Assembly (NCBI GenBank): GCA_964230195.1 | Contig: CAXRGH010000122.1 | Coordinates: 1-14,159, forward strand | DNA length: 14,159 bases | Reading direction: 5' to 3' | Source of the DNA: CAXRGH01 sp964230195 | Lineage (GTDB): Bacteria; Pseudomonadota; Gammaproteobacteria; Enterobacterales; Alteromonadaceae | In this document: positions 8,021-14,159 of the stretch, piece after piece | How positions within the stretch are numbered: the stretch's first letter is position 1 | Layout of the letters: every line of letters starts with the position of its first letter | The notes under the pieces: generated by a model | Told to the model about the DNA's origin: nothing | Databases searched by the model: none | What the model saw: only the letters and a program-made list of their open reading frames with translations | Position numbers and translations under genes: made by a program

Positions 8021-8050
8021 TGTATCCAGCTTTTGATGGATAAAAGTCAA
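8021..8050 (-). promoter_or_regulatory. Candidate sigma70-type promoter of the msh operon
   Basis: On the minus strand a good -35 box, TTGACT (8045-8050), is followed after 18 nt by a weak -10 box, GATACA (8021-8026). Initiation would fall about 45-50 nt upstream of the mshI ATG. A second GATACA sits 20 nt further downstream (8001-8006). This is the only spacer in which an msh promoter could lie, but the -10 match is poor, so it is tentative. Confidence 0.35.
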
Positions 8051-8163
8051 CGGAATGCGGAATTTTTACAATTCACCGCTAAATTTGAGAGCTGGAGTAC
8101 TGGATTGAGGGAGACAAACAGTAAAACCGTAGACGAACACAAAACTGACACGATACCACGCAG

Positions 8164-8179
8164 CACGCAAGGCCGCGTG
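8164..8179. repeat. Short inverted repeat after the 1078-aa gene, weak terminator candidate
   Basis: CACGC and GCGTG form a perfect 5-bp stem around a 6-nt loop, 19 bases after the stop of the upstream surface-protein gene. There is no T-tract on the minus-strand side, so it is at best a weak terminator, and transcription could continue into mshI. The rest of the 231-bp spacer holds only the promoter candidate and ribosome site. Confidence 0.25.
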
Positions 8180-8197
8180 AAATATCCTCTCAATTAT

Positions 8198-11100
8198 CTA
8201 CCCGTGTACTCTCATCGTGTTCACCCGTCTTCGCGCCGCGATACCCACAGTACATAGGATTAACCATCCCGTTGAGCCGCCACCGCCGCTTGAGCTGCTA
8301 TTGGAACTACCACCGCCAGTATTAGATGAACTTGAATTACTTTGTGCAGCAATGGTGACACTGATGGATTTCTCGTCAACGCTAGTGTCCGCACCCTGCC
8401 CGTTGCTGACTGTTACTGTAAAGCTTAAGACACTGCTGGTTGTTGCGGACGGTGCGGTAAAGCTTACAGAGGCGGTCGAAGTAGAACTCAAAGCCACAGA
8501 CGAACCCGCTGTTTGGATCCAACTATAAGTCAACAGATTGCCATCGGAGTCAGTGGATCCACCAGCATTCAATGTCACTGTGCTACCAGGATTAAATTGA
8601 TTATTGGTTTGACTACCACTTGCAGTGACTTGAGCAATGACAGTCGACGGTTGTGGTGTCACCACCACATCAAAGGGCTCGCTTGTTGTTTCATTCTTAC
8701 CATCACTGACAGTCACCGTGAAACTAAGGGTAGTATCGCTTGTAATATCAGGCGCCGACACTGTTAGCATCGCACCATTTGCCTCTAGCGTTGCCGACGG
8801 GCCAGCCACTTGTTGCCAGCCATAGCTCAACGATTGCGACTCTGGATCATTGGACGCGCTGGCGTCCAGCATCAAGGTTTGATTTTCGCTAATGGAGGTA
8901 GCACCGCTAATCACTGCTGTAGGAGCAAGGTTAACCACCTCAACAGCAAACACTCCAGGATCAGCAACTTTACCGTTGGCTTCACCATCTTGGTCGTAAA
9001 TACCACCATCCACTAAGGTCAATTTCACACACTGATGTCCTTCATTTAAACCGGCAATATAGGCCTCACTGTCAACCCTTGGGCATTGCCCTAACTCAGT
9101 CAGTGGAGCCGACCCAATCGTATTATCACCATCATCAATAAAGGTGACCCAACCAATGGATGCATCAAATTTCCGGTACACAGTATTCGCGCTCAACGAA
9201 ACACCATCCGGTAATGGAATGATGATCGGCACGCTGATACCTACCGCCGGAAGATTAATCACTTCAAAATCAACAATGTCGCTGATGGCTTCAAAATCTG
9301 TATCCGTTGCATCCTCTGTAGATTCTCCGTCATCACCATGGGTCGTCAGTTGTTCAGTATCAATCACAGCGTGACTTGCATTCACCCCTTGAGCAGCAAT
9401 GGCAGTGGTTCCAAGACGCAGTGTCATACCTGGCGCCGTTTCCAGAGGATTAGAAAAGTTCTCATCAAGCGGTAATTGTGACGTGACTTCTGAGTTATCT
9501 TGAAAATCTGGAATACCATCATTATCACTGTCGGATAACCCTTCTTCACTGTCAGGAATACCATCCTTGTCGGTATCATTCTCGGCAGACAACACAACAG
9601 CTTCGGACTCAACAATAAATAATAACTCTGTACTCGAAGACAAGGCTTCCTCAGTATTAGTTTCGCTCGCAGTCACTGTCATGACATAAACGCCGGGAGC
9701 TAAGGCATCGGCCGAAAATTCAAATGTTTGTGGGTCATCATCTTGATTAAGGTCAATGAGTTCTGGGTGCAACGTATCAAACGTCAAAGAATGACTATCT
9801 GCTAGGTTAATATCTGCCACTGACGCGGTAATAATTACAGGTTCAGCATTCGCAAATACAATTCGAGTTTGAGCATCACCTTGCTGCAAGGCAAGACCAA
9901 CAATCGGCGCTTCATTACCTAAGATCAGATTTGCAACATAAGTCGGGCTACCGGAAATAACGGCATTTTCTCCAGAGGTCAATGCAATAGCAATGGTATC
10001 TCCGGCATCCAAGGTCCCGTCATTAGGCAGTGCTAAAGTAATGGTACCTGTTTGTCCACCGTCAATGGATAGCGGCATCAAATTATCAAACGACACTTCA
10101 GCACTTGAGGTTACCGTGTAATCAATAATAACCGGATAAACAGGTGCTTCACCGAGTAATGATACATGGGCTTGGACAATGTCACCGAGTTCAACAAAAT
10201 CAAGTGACTGAATGACAACTTGAGGGTTAATTCGGATGGTTTGAGACGCTACTGCTCGATTACCCTGGGCGTCAGATACCTGCCATTCAATAACATGTTC
10301 ACCTGACACTAAAGGCTCATTAGTCACCAGTTCCGCAACGAGATCCCCATCAAGGTTATCAGTGGCTGTTACCGGTAAGAGGGTTTCGGCTGTGACTAAC
10401 GTAGTCACCCCCGTTGCATCAATCGTCACTGGCGGTAATTCATCAAAAACAGGGGCTGTAGTGTCAGCTATAGTGACGGTTTGCGTTACTGTGGTGGATT
10501 GTCCCGTACTATTCGTCACAGTCCAAGTGATCTCGTGAGTACCCAATGGCAACTCGGTTGCGGGGTCTCGCGTGATGGTATAGTCAGCATCAGCGTCTGC
10601 CAATTGAAGTAATGACGTTGGCAACGCAGACAAGACGCCAACGGCTTCAAACGCTAACTCAGGTTCAAACGTGACCTCAGGTGCCAGCGGTTCCATCACA
10701 ATCACTGTTTGGGTGATTGTTGAGGTCAACCCGTTCATGTTCGTTGCTGTCCAGGTGACTATGGTTTCACCAAAACCAAATCCTTCCATTGGCGCGTCGT
10801 TAGTAAGCACTGCTGAGGCGTCATCAACTGCTGGAGGTATCAAACTAACCTCCGTGAGTAAACTATCTGCTTGCACAGTCACTGACGAAGGTTCTTCAAT
10901 AAAGTTCGGCGCTGGAATGAAACGATTTACCTGGACGCTATTTGCAGTAAATTCGGGGCCGCCCTCAAATTTAACAAAATTGATGGCTGCAGGACCCGAA
11001 AATGTTTCCCTTGCCGTCACCGTTAAGGTTAACAAGGATACGTCATAGGCCCCGTCAGCGCCTGACGCAGGCCAGTTGGATTGACCAATGTTTTCATCTA

Positions 11101-11434
11101 TCCAACTATGAGTGAAATAATGAGTGGTTGTTGTGTCATTATCTAAATCGTCACTGTCCAGTTGTAGAGTACTGGAAACATTAAGATTCAAACTACCCGA
11201 AGAGAACAATACACTCGGAACTAGGTTCAATTGTGCTTCAGAGAAGAAAGTCTGGAGGGTAAAACTCATGACTCCTTCGCCCGATACGTCCTGATAATCA
11301 ACCGTGATAATTTGGGTTTCATTCGGTGCTAATATGAGATTTTCCGGATTGGTGCTAATGGTCTGCTCTAGCGATTGCGCGGATACTCCACCCGACAACA
11401 TGAGTAGTATTAAAGCTGGAAAACACTGCTTCAT
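8198..11434 (-). CDS. Large modular surface protein: cohesin-like, HYR/Ig-like, choice-of-anchor-U-like, PKD-like domains and GlyGly-CTERM
   Basis: This 1078-aa exported protein has no specific name I recognise. It has a signal peptide at 1-19 (cleavage GVSA/QS). A cohesin-like domain covers about 26-170, with LDSDDLDND at 92-100 and NWPAS at 120-124. Three HYR/Ig-like domains lie at about 175-250, 251-323 and 326-403, a Calx-beta-like domain at about 405-505, and another Ig-like domain at about 508-610. A TSP3 calcium repeat lies at 619-647 (DTDKDGIPD, DSDNDGIPD). A choice-of-anchor-U-like domain covers about 655-834 (VYRKFDASIGWVTF, Cys784, Cys802, ANGKVADPG). Two PKD-like domains lie at about 837-926 and 928-1028. 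A Ser/Gly linker leads to the GlyGly-CTERM tail at 1049-1070. Such a tail usually marks type II secretion substrates processed by rhombosortase and held at the surface. The start has AGGAG 7 nt upstream, overlapping the previous gene's TAG, so translation is coupled. It is probably an adhesin or scaffold; ligand unknown. Confidence 0.88.
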   Translation of the reverse strand: MKQCFPALILLMLSGGVSAQSLEQTISTNPENLILAPNETQIITVDYQDVSGEGVMSFTLQTFFSEAQLNLVPSVLFSSGSLNLNVSSTLQLDSDDLDNDTTTTHYFTHSWIDENIGQSNWPASGADGAYDVSLLTLTVTARETFSGPAAINFVKFEGGPEFTANSVQVNRFIPAPNFIEEPSSVTVQADSLLTEVSLIPPAVDDASAVLTNDAPMEGFGFGETIVTWTATNMNGLTSTITQTVIVMEPLAPEVTFEPELAFEAVGVLSALPTSLLQLADADADYTITRDPATELPLGTHEITWTVTNSTGQSTTVTQTVTIADTTAPVFDELPPVTIDATGVTTLVTAETLLPVTATDNLDGDLVAELVTNEPLVSGEHVIEWQVSDAQGNRAVASQTIRINPQVVIQSLDFVELGDIVQAHVSLLGEAPVYPVIIDYTVTSSAEVSFDNLMPLSIDGGQTGTITLALPNDGTLDAGDTIAIALTSGENAVISGSPTYVANLILGNEAPIVGLALQQGDAQTRIVFANAEPVIITASVADINLADSHSLTFDTLHPELIDLNQDDDPQTFEFSADALAPGVYVMTVTASETNTEEALSSSTELLFIVESEAVVLSAENDTDKDGIPDSEEGLSDSDNDGIPDFQDNSEVTSQLPLDENFSNPLETAPGMTLRLGTTAIAAQGVNASHAVIDTEQLTTHGDDGESTEDATDTDFEAISDIVDFEVINLPAVGISVPIIIPLPDGVSLSANTVYRKFDASIGWVTFIDDGDNTIGSAPLTELGQCPRVDSEAYIAGLNEGHQCVKLTLVDGGIYDQDGEANGKVADPGVFAVEVVNLAPTAVISGATSISENQTLMLDASASNDPESQSLSYGWQQVAGPSATLEANGAMLTVSAPDITSDTTLSFTVTVSDGKNETTSEPFDVVVTPQPSTVIAQVTASGSQTNNQFNPGSTVTLNAGGSTDSDGNLLTYSWIQTAGSSVALSSTSTASVSFTAPSATTSSVLSFTVTVSNGQGADTSVDEKSISVTIAAQSNSSSSNTGGGSSNSSSSGGGGSTGWLILCTVGIAARRRVNTMRVHG
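8225..8290 (-). other. GlyGly-CTERM sorting signal (rhombosortase-type) of the 1078-aa protein
   Basis: The C-terminus reads Ser/Gly-rich linker, GGGGS, hydrophobic TGWLILCTVGIAA, then RRR, the tripartite layout of the GlyGly-CTERM domain. The hydrophobic stretch is short, and eight further residues follow the arginines, slightly longer than usual. No rhombosortase gene is in the window. Confidence 0.8.
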
Positions 11435-11444
11435 AAGTGGACTC

Positions 11445-11948
11445 CTACTGTCTACGGGTGATTAAAGGAATAATCACAGGCTGAACATTGTGCTGATTAA
11501 TGTTCGCGATGGGTAACACGGTCAGTTTGTCATCATTCAATTGTCCACCTTGCACAATCTCAACGCTCATTGTAAATAATTGCGACGCCTGCCATTGCCC
11601 CATTAGGTCAAACCATGCCAGTCGAATACGTTTGTCCGTTGACGGGTTATTATCGAGGTCATCCACACTGTCATCTTCAATGGGTATGACACCTGAGGCA
11701 TTCAACAATCCACCGGCGATGGAAGAGGGGCTGACATCAATACGCTGAACGACCGCGCTGTTGTAGTGCACGGTAACCCCAAAACTCGGAGCGACTGGTT
11801 GCGATAACCACACATTAATCGTAGGTGCTTGCTGGTGATCCACCACCGCTGCATCGGGGTTAACAGACAATAGCGGCTGAGCCAATGTTTTCAACGACAT
11901 CAGCATCAAACTCGCCACCACGAAAAGAAGAACGTTTTTCGTATTCAT
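11445..11948 (-). CDS. Small exported cohesin-like protein
   Basis: This is a 167-aa protein with a signal peptide at 1-23 (MNTKNVLLFVVASLMLMSLK, cleavage TLA/QP). The mature part, about 144 aa, is essentially a single cohesin-like beta domain. It starts LLSVNPDAAVVDHQQAP, has GVTVHYNSAVVQRIDVSP, then the Asp-rich loop DDSVDDLDNNPSTD and the IRLAWFDLMGQWQAS motif. The same motif occurs in both neighbours. It has no anchor, dockerin or low-complexity tail, so it is expected to be free in the periplasm or secreted, or bound to a partner. It follows the upstream gene by 11 nt, with AAGGAAGAGGG just before its ATG, and ends TAG 10 nt before the 1078-aa gene, so the three are probably one operon. 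Export and domain type are fairly sure; function is unknown. Confidence 0.8.
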   Translation of the reverse strand: MNTKNVLLFVVASLMLMSLKTLAQPLLSVNPDAAVVDHQQAPTINVWLSQPVAPSFGVTVHYNSAVVQRIDVSPSSIAGGLLNASGVIPIEDDSVDDLDNNPSTDKRIRLAWFDLMGQWQASQLFTMSVEIVQGGQLNDDKLTVLPIANINQHNVQPVIIPLITRRQ

Positions 11949-11959
11949 AACCCTCTTCC

Positions 11960-14159
11960 TTATCTCAACGACTCTAAGTATTGAGCCATTTCTGTGTGAG
12001 TTCGGGTAGCATCAACCATATCATCATCTGATGCGAGTGCTGATGCCGGGAAGCCAACTAAATACCGTAGGATGATGAAGCCATCGGTGGTTAAGGTCAC
12101 TTGACCATCACCATTGATATCTAATACTTTGAGTTGTGAGGCCATATCCAAGCGTTGTTTCATTTGTTCACGTGTTAACTGACTCGTCACCATGTCCTCG
12201 TCAGAGGCCAATGCGTTACCACTGAAGCCCACCATGTGACGCAGAATAATGAAACCATCAGTTGCCATGTTGAGTTCACCATCGGCATTCACATCAAGGC
12301 TCACGCTATCACTGCCATCAATGATATCAATAGTCTGAGATGCAACGCGGTAGCCTTGGCTAGTCCCTGCAGCATTGTTACGGATATACACCGCAGAAGC
12401 AGTTTCTTGTAATGAATCCAGCACTGTAAAATGGAGTTTCACGAGTGGTAGACGCCCATCACTAGCAGGCCAATTACCGGATAACGAGATCCATGACAGC
12501 TTGATAGACATATCCGTGGAAGGATCACCATCTTGGTCATTCACATCTTCGTCAATGGCAACAATGCCTTGATTAAGTGAACCTTCATCATAGAGATCAG
12601 TTTGATCCTCAAAAGTGAGATAACGACTATCAAAGAATAACTCAAAACTCATAGCAGAGACTTTTGCATCATCGGGACTTTGGTAATACAGCGGAATTGT
12701 TAGGGTGTAATCTTTCACTGCACCAAACGTTTGTGCATCGGAATTCACCGTCAGTAGGGTGGCATCGTCAACCTCACCGCCATCAGTACCATCACTACCG
12801 TCTGTACCATCACTACCGTCTGTACCATCTGAGCCGTCTGTACCATCTGAGCCGTCTGTACCATCAGCACCGTCAGTGCCATCTGAGCCATCTGAGCCAT
12901 CAGCACCATCTGAACCATCTGAGCCGTCTGTACCGTCTGTACCATCAGCACCATCTGAGCCGTCGGTTGCATCAGGATCTACAGATTGTGTAGCATCGAA
13001 CGGATAATCATCACTGACATTGAGTACTCCATCGTTATCCCAATCGTCATCGGTATTATCCATCTGTCCATCTTGATCCCAATCGAGTTCTGTCAATTCG
13101 TAAAATTGTACTCTCGGTGAAATCCAAGTAATCCAGTCAACTTCAGTAACGTCGCCGGCAAGCATTGCATCAACGTTTTGATTACGATAAGACCACTCAA
13201 GCACATACACGCGATCACCACTCATTGACAGTAGACGCCAATGGCGCTCTCTGAACGGTACACAATTATCGCTCAATTCACATCGGCTATAAAACTCAGT
13301 GTTGCTGCGGTGAGTTTCAAAGACCACATCTCTTTCACCCGGCTGTGACCAAAGCCACGCATCCCATCCTGAAAACTGGGTCGTGTGATCCGGTGTTGCA
13401 CTATAGATTCGACTCGCGTCACCATTGCTCTCCAACCGGAAGCCAAAATAGCGCTCACTGAGAAGATTGCCTTCAGTATCATAAGCAGTCGGATCGGTTA
13501 ACGAGAAACTATTTTGTAAATACCGATCCATTAAGGTGTTCATATCCACATTATTTTCAACAGCTACCGCTATTGCGTATTGACGATAACGTTCACCCGC
13601 AGAGGTTTCTGCCGCCACGTAGACACTGTAGCCAACCTCAATATCCTGATGGAAGGAGACCGTATATTGGGTACCACTGCTGTCTGTTACCTGCAGTTTG
13701 CCCCCTTCAATCATATTCCATGTAATCGCTGAATCAGTCTCGTAGGCATAGCCAGTGCCGCCAGATTCAAGTCTCACATGCTGTGCTCGTAGCGCGATAC
13801 CATTGTACGTCTCCCCAATATTCAACGGCATAGCCCATTCACCTACCAACTCATCAGACGTCAAGGTCAGTTGCGGCAAACTATCAACCGCATGAATAGT
13901 GCTTGCCATCCCAGGAGCAGCAAAGCTTCGTGACACATCGCTGTCTAGCAATTGATTGACGGCGTCATCATTAAAATGCACGGTGTTATTGTTTCGATTG
14001 AATATGGCTAACGTGTTTTCATCAATGACATCAGTGATGGCCATTGAAACCGAGTGAGTGGTCAAGGTCACTGAGTAAGGTTGAGGGAGTTCTGCTGAAA
14101 GTAACGCTTGCACCTCAGACGCAGACAATACACCTGCGTCTCTCGCCTCACTTAATGTC
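11960..14159 (-). CDS. Secreted multidomain protein with TSP3, Xaa-Asp-Gly repeats, cohesin-like and dockerin-like domains (5' end off window)
   Basis: The frame is open through the right edge, so the start and any signal peptide are outside; 732 codons are visible, numbered here from the edge. Residues 1-350 form a beta-rich region with LVGEWAMPLNIGETYNG and a G-x-GYAYET stretch reminiscent of lipocalin-like domains, plus Cys293 and Cys299; I do not recognise it. TSP3-type calcium repeats cover about 359-386 (DWDQDGQMDNTDDDWDNDG). Twenty-one Xaa-Asp-Gly triplets cover 398-460. A cohesin-like domain covers about 465-613, with the DEDVNDQDGDPSTD loop and GNWPAS. Two dockerin-like repeats form the C-terminus (about 619-732). 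The TTG at 14126-14128 is not a likely true start, because coding continues upstream. It ends TAA 11 nt before the small cohesin-like gene. It is likely an extracellular calcium-dependent structural or adhesive protein; the ligand is unknown. Confidence 0.85.
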   Translation of the reverse strand, partial: TLSEARDAGVLSASEVQALLSAELPQPYSVTLTTHSVSMAITDVIDENTLAIFNRNNNTVHFNDDAVNQLLDSDVSRSFAAPGMASTIHAVDSLPQLTLTSDELVGEWAMPLNIGETYNGIALRAQHVRLESGGTGYAYETDSAITWNMIEGGKLQVTDSSGTQYTVSFHQDIEVGYSVYVAAETSAGERYRQYAIAVAVENNVDMNTLMDRYLQNSFSLTDPTAYDTEGNLLSERYFGFRLESNGDASRIYSATPDHTTQFSGWDAWLWSQPGERDVVFETHRSNTEFYSRCELSDNCVPFRERHWRLLSMSGDRVYVLEWSYRNQNVDAMLAGDVTEVDWITWISPRVQFYELTELDWDQDGQMDNTDDDWDNDGVLNVSDDYPFDATQSVDPDATDGSDGADGTDGTDGSDGSDGADGSDGSDGTDGADGTDGSDGTDGSDGTDGSDGTDGSDGTDGGEVDDATLLTVNSDAQTFGAVKDYTLTIPLYYQSPDDAKVSAMSFELFFDSRYLTFEDQTDLYDEGSLNQGIVAIDEDVNDQDGDPSTDMSIKLSWISLSGNWPASDGRLPLVKLHFTVLDSLQETASAVYIRNNAAGTSQGYRVASQTIDIIDGSDSVSLDVNADGELNMATDGFIILRHMVGFSGNALASDEDMVTSQLTREQMKQRLDMASQLKVLDINGDGQVTLTTDGFIILRYLVGFPASALASDDDMVDATRTHTEMAQYLESLR
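11963..12304 (-). other. Two tandem dockerin-like calcium repeats at the C-terminus
   Basis: Two similar units of about 58 aa read LDVNADGELNMATDGFIILR and LDINGDGQVTLTTDGFIILR. Each is followed by a (H/Y)(M/L)VGF segment, then ALASD(E/D)DMV and a helical tail. The DxNxDG core is that of dockerin/EF-hand loops, with one extra residue before the last Asp (TDG), as in the TDG-(L/F)-x-ILR-x-L-x-GF repeats seen in many marine gammaproteobacterial surface proteins. Confidence 0.8.
12779..12967 (-). repeat. Tandem repeat encoding 21 Xaa-Asp-Gly triplets
   Basis: The minus strand encodes 21 consecutive triplets of Ser, Thr or Ala followed by Asp-Gly. At DNA level it is a 9-bp/18-bp repeat in which several 18-bp units are identical in sequence, for example the plus-strand unit gtaccatctgagccgtct twice in a row. 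Every unit is a multiple of 3, so expansion or contraction keeps the frame. The product is an acidic, flexible, probably calcium-binding linker between the TSP3 part and the cohesin-like domain. Confidence 0.9.

Noticed and set aside
8164..8179. Strong rho-independent terminator after the 1078-aa gene
   Set aside because: The stem is only 5 bp and no T-run follows on the minus strand, so it is listed only as a weak inverted repeat.
7982..8257. Plus-strand ORF of 91 codons over the mshI upstream spacer
   Set aside because: Its product resembles nothing I know, it runs over the end of the 1078-aa gene, and the spacer is better explained as regulatory DNA.
12779..12967. Repeat array as a CRISPR
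   Set aside because: Units are 9-18 bp with no spacers and are fully coding.
12759..13007. Plus-strand ORF encoding SEPSVPS-type repeats
   Set aside because: It is the antisense shadow of the Xaa-Asp-Gly repeat; the minus-strand frame has flanking conserved domains.

Overview
The window is almost entirely coding, all on the minus strand, so transcription runs from the right edge to the left. It holds the biogenesis half of an MSHA-type (mannose-sensitive haemagglutinin) type IV pilus locus, in the order mshI, mshI2, mshJ, mshK, mshL, mshM, mshN, mshE. Upstream of it is a cluster of three secreted proteins built from cohesin-like, dockerin-like and Ig-like modules. The msh gene order, moderate G+C, and a GlyGly-CTERM tail together suggest a marine gammaproteobacterium, probably Alteromonadales (Alteromonas/Glaciecola/Shewanella relatives). 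The species cannot be read from the sequence.

Region 1 (about 11960-14159, 11445-11948 and 8198-11434) is three closely spaced genes with 11-nt and 10-nt gaps. The first is cut by the right edge; it has calcium-type TSP3 repeats, 21 Xaa-Asp-Gly triplets, a cohesin-like domain and two dockerin-like repeats. The second is a small exported protein that is little more than one cohesin-like domain. The third is a 1078-aa surface protein with a signal peptide, an N-terminal cohesin-like domain, Ig/HYR-like domains, a TSP3 repeat, a choice-of-anchor-U-like domain, two PKD-like domains and a C-terminal GlyGly-CTERM tail. All three cohesin-like domains share an Asp-rich loop followed by a W...G..WPAS-type motif.

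Region 2 (7967-8197) is a 231-bp spacer with a weak inverted repeat and a plausible sigma70-type promoter facing mshI. No gene is supported in it.

Region 3 (1-7966) is the msh operon, with genes overlapping or separated by at most 4 nt, so probably one translationally coupled transcript. MshI (PilM-like), MshI2 (PilN-like), MshJ (PilO-like) and MshK (PilP-like) would form the inner-membrane alignment complex. MshL is the outer-membrane secretin, MshM an ExeA-like AAA ATPase, MshN a membrane-anchored TPR protein, and MshE the extension ATPase with an N-terminal c-di-GMP-binding-type domain.

The most striking anomaly is in mshE. The first glycine of the Walker A motif is replaced by an in-frame TGA (488-490), while the rest of the frame (PTGSGKT onwards, including Walker B and a CPQC motif) stays open to the left edge. 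This is either a very recent nonsense mutation of the pilus motor or a single-base sequence error. The second theme is the cohesin/dockerin-like cluster beside the pilus genes, a candidate surface-assembly system not obviously described for MSHA loci.
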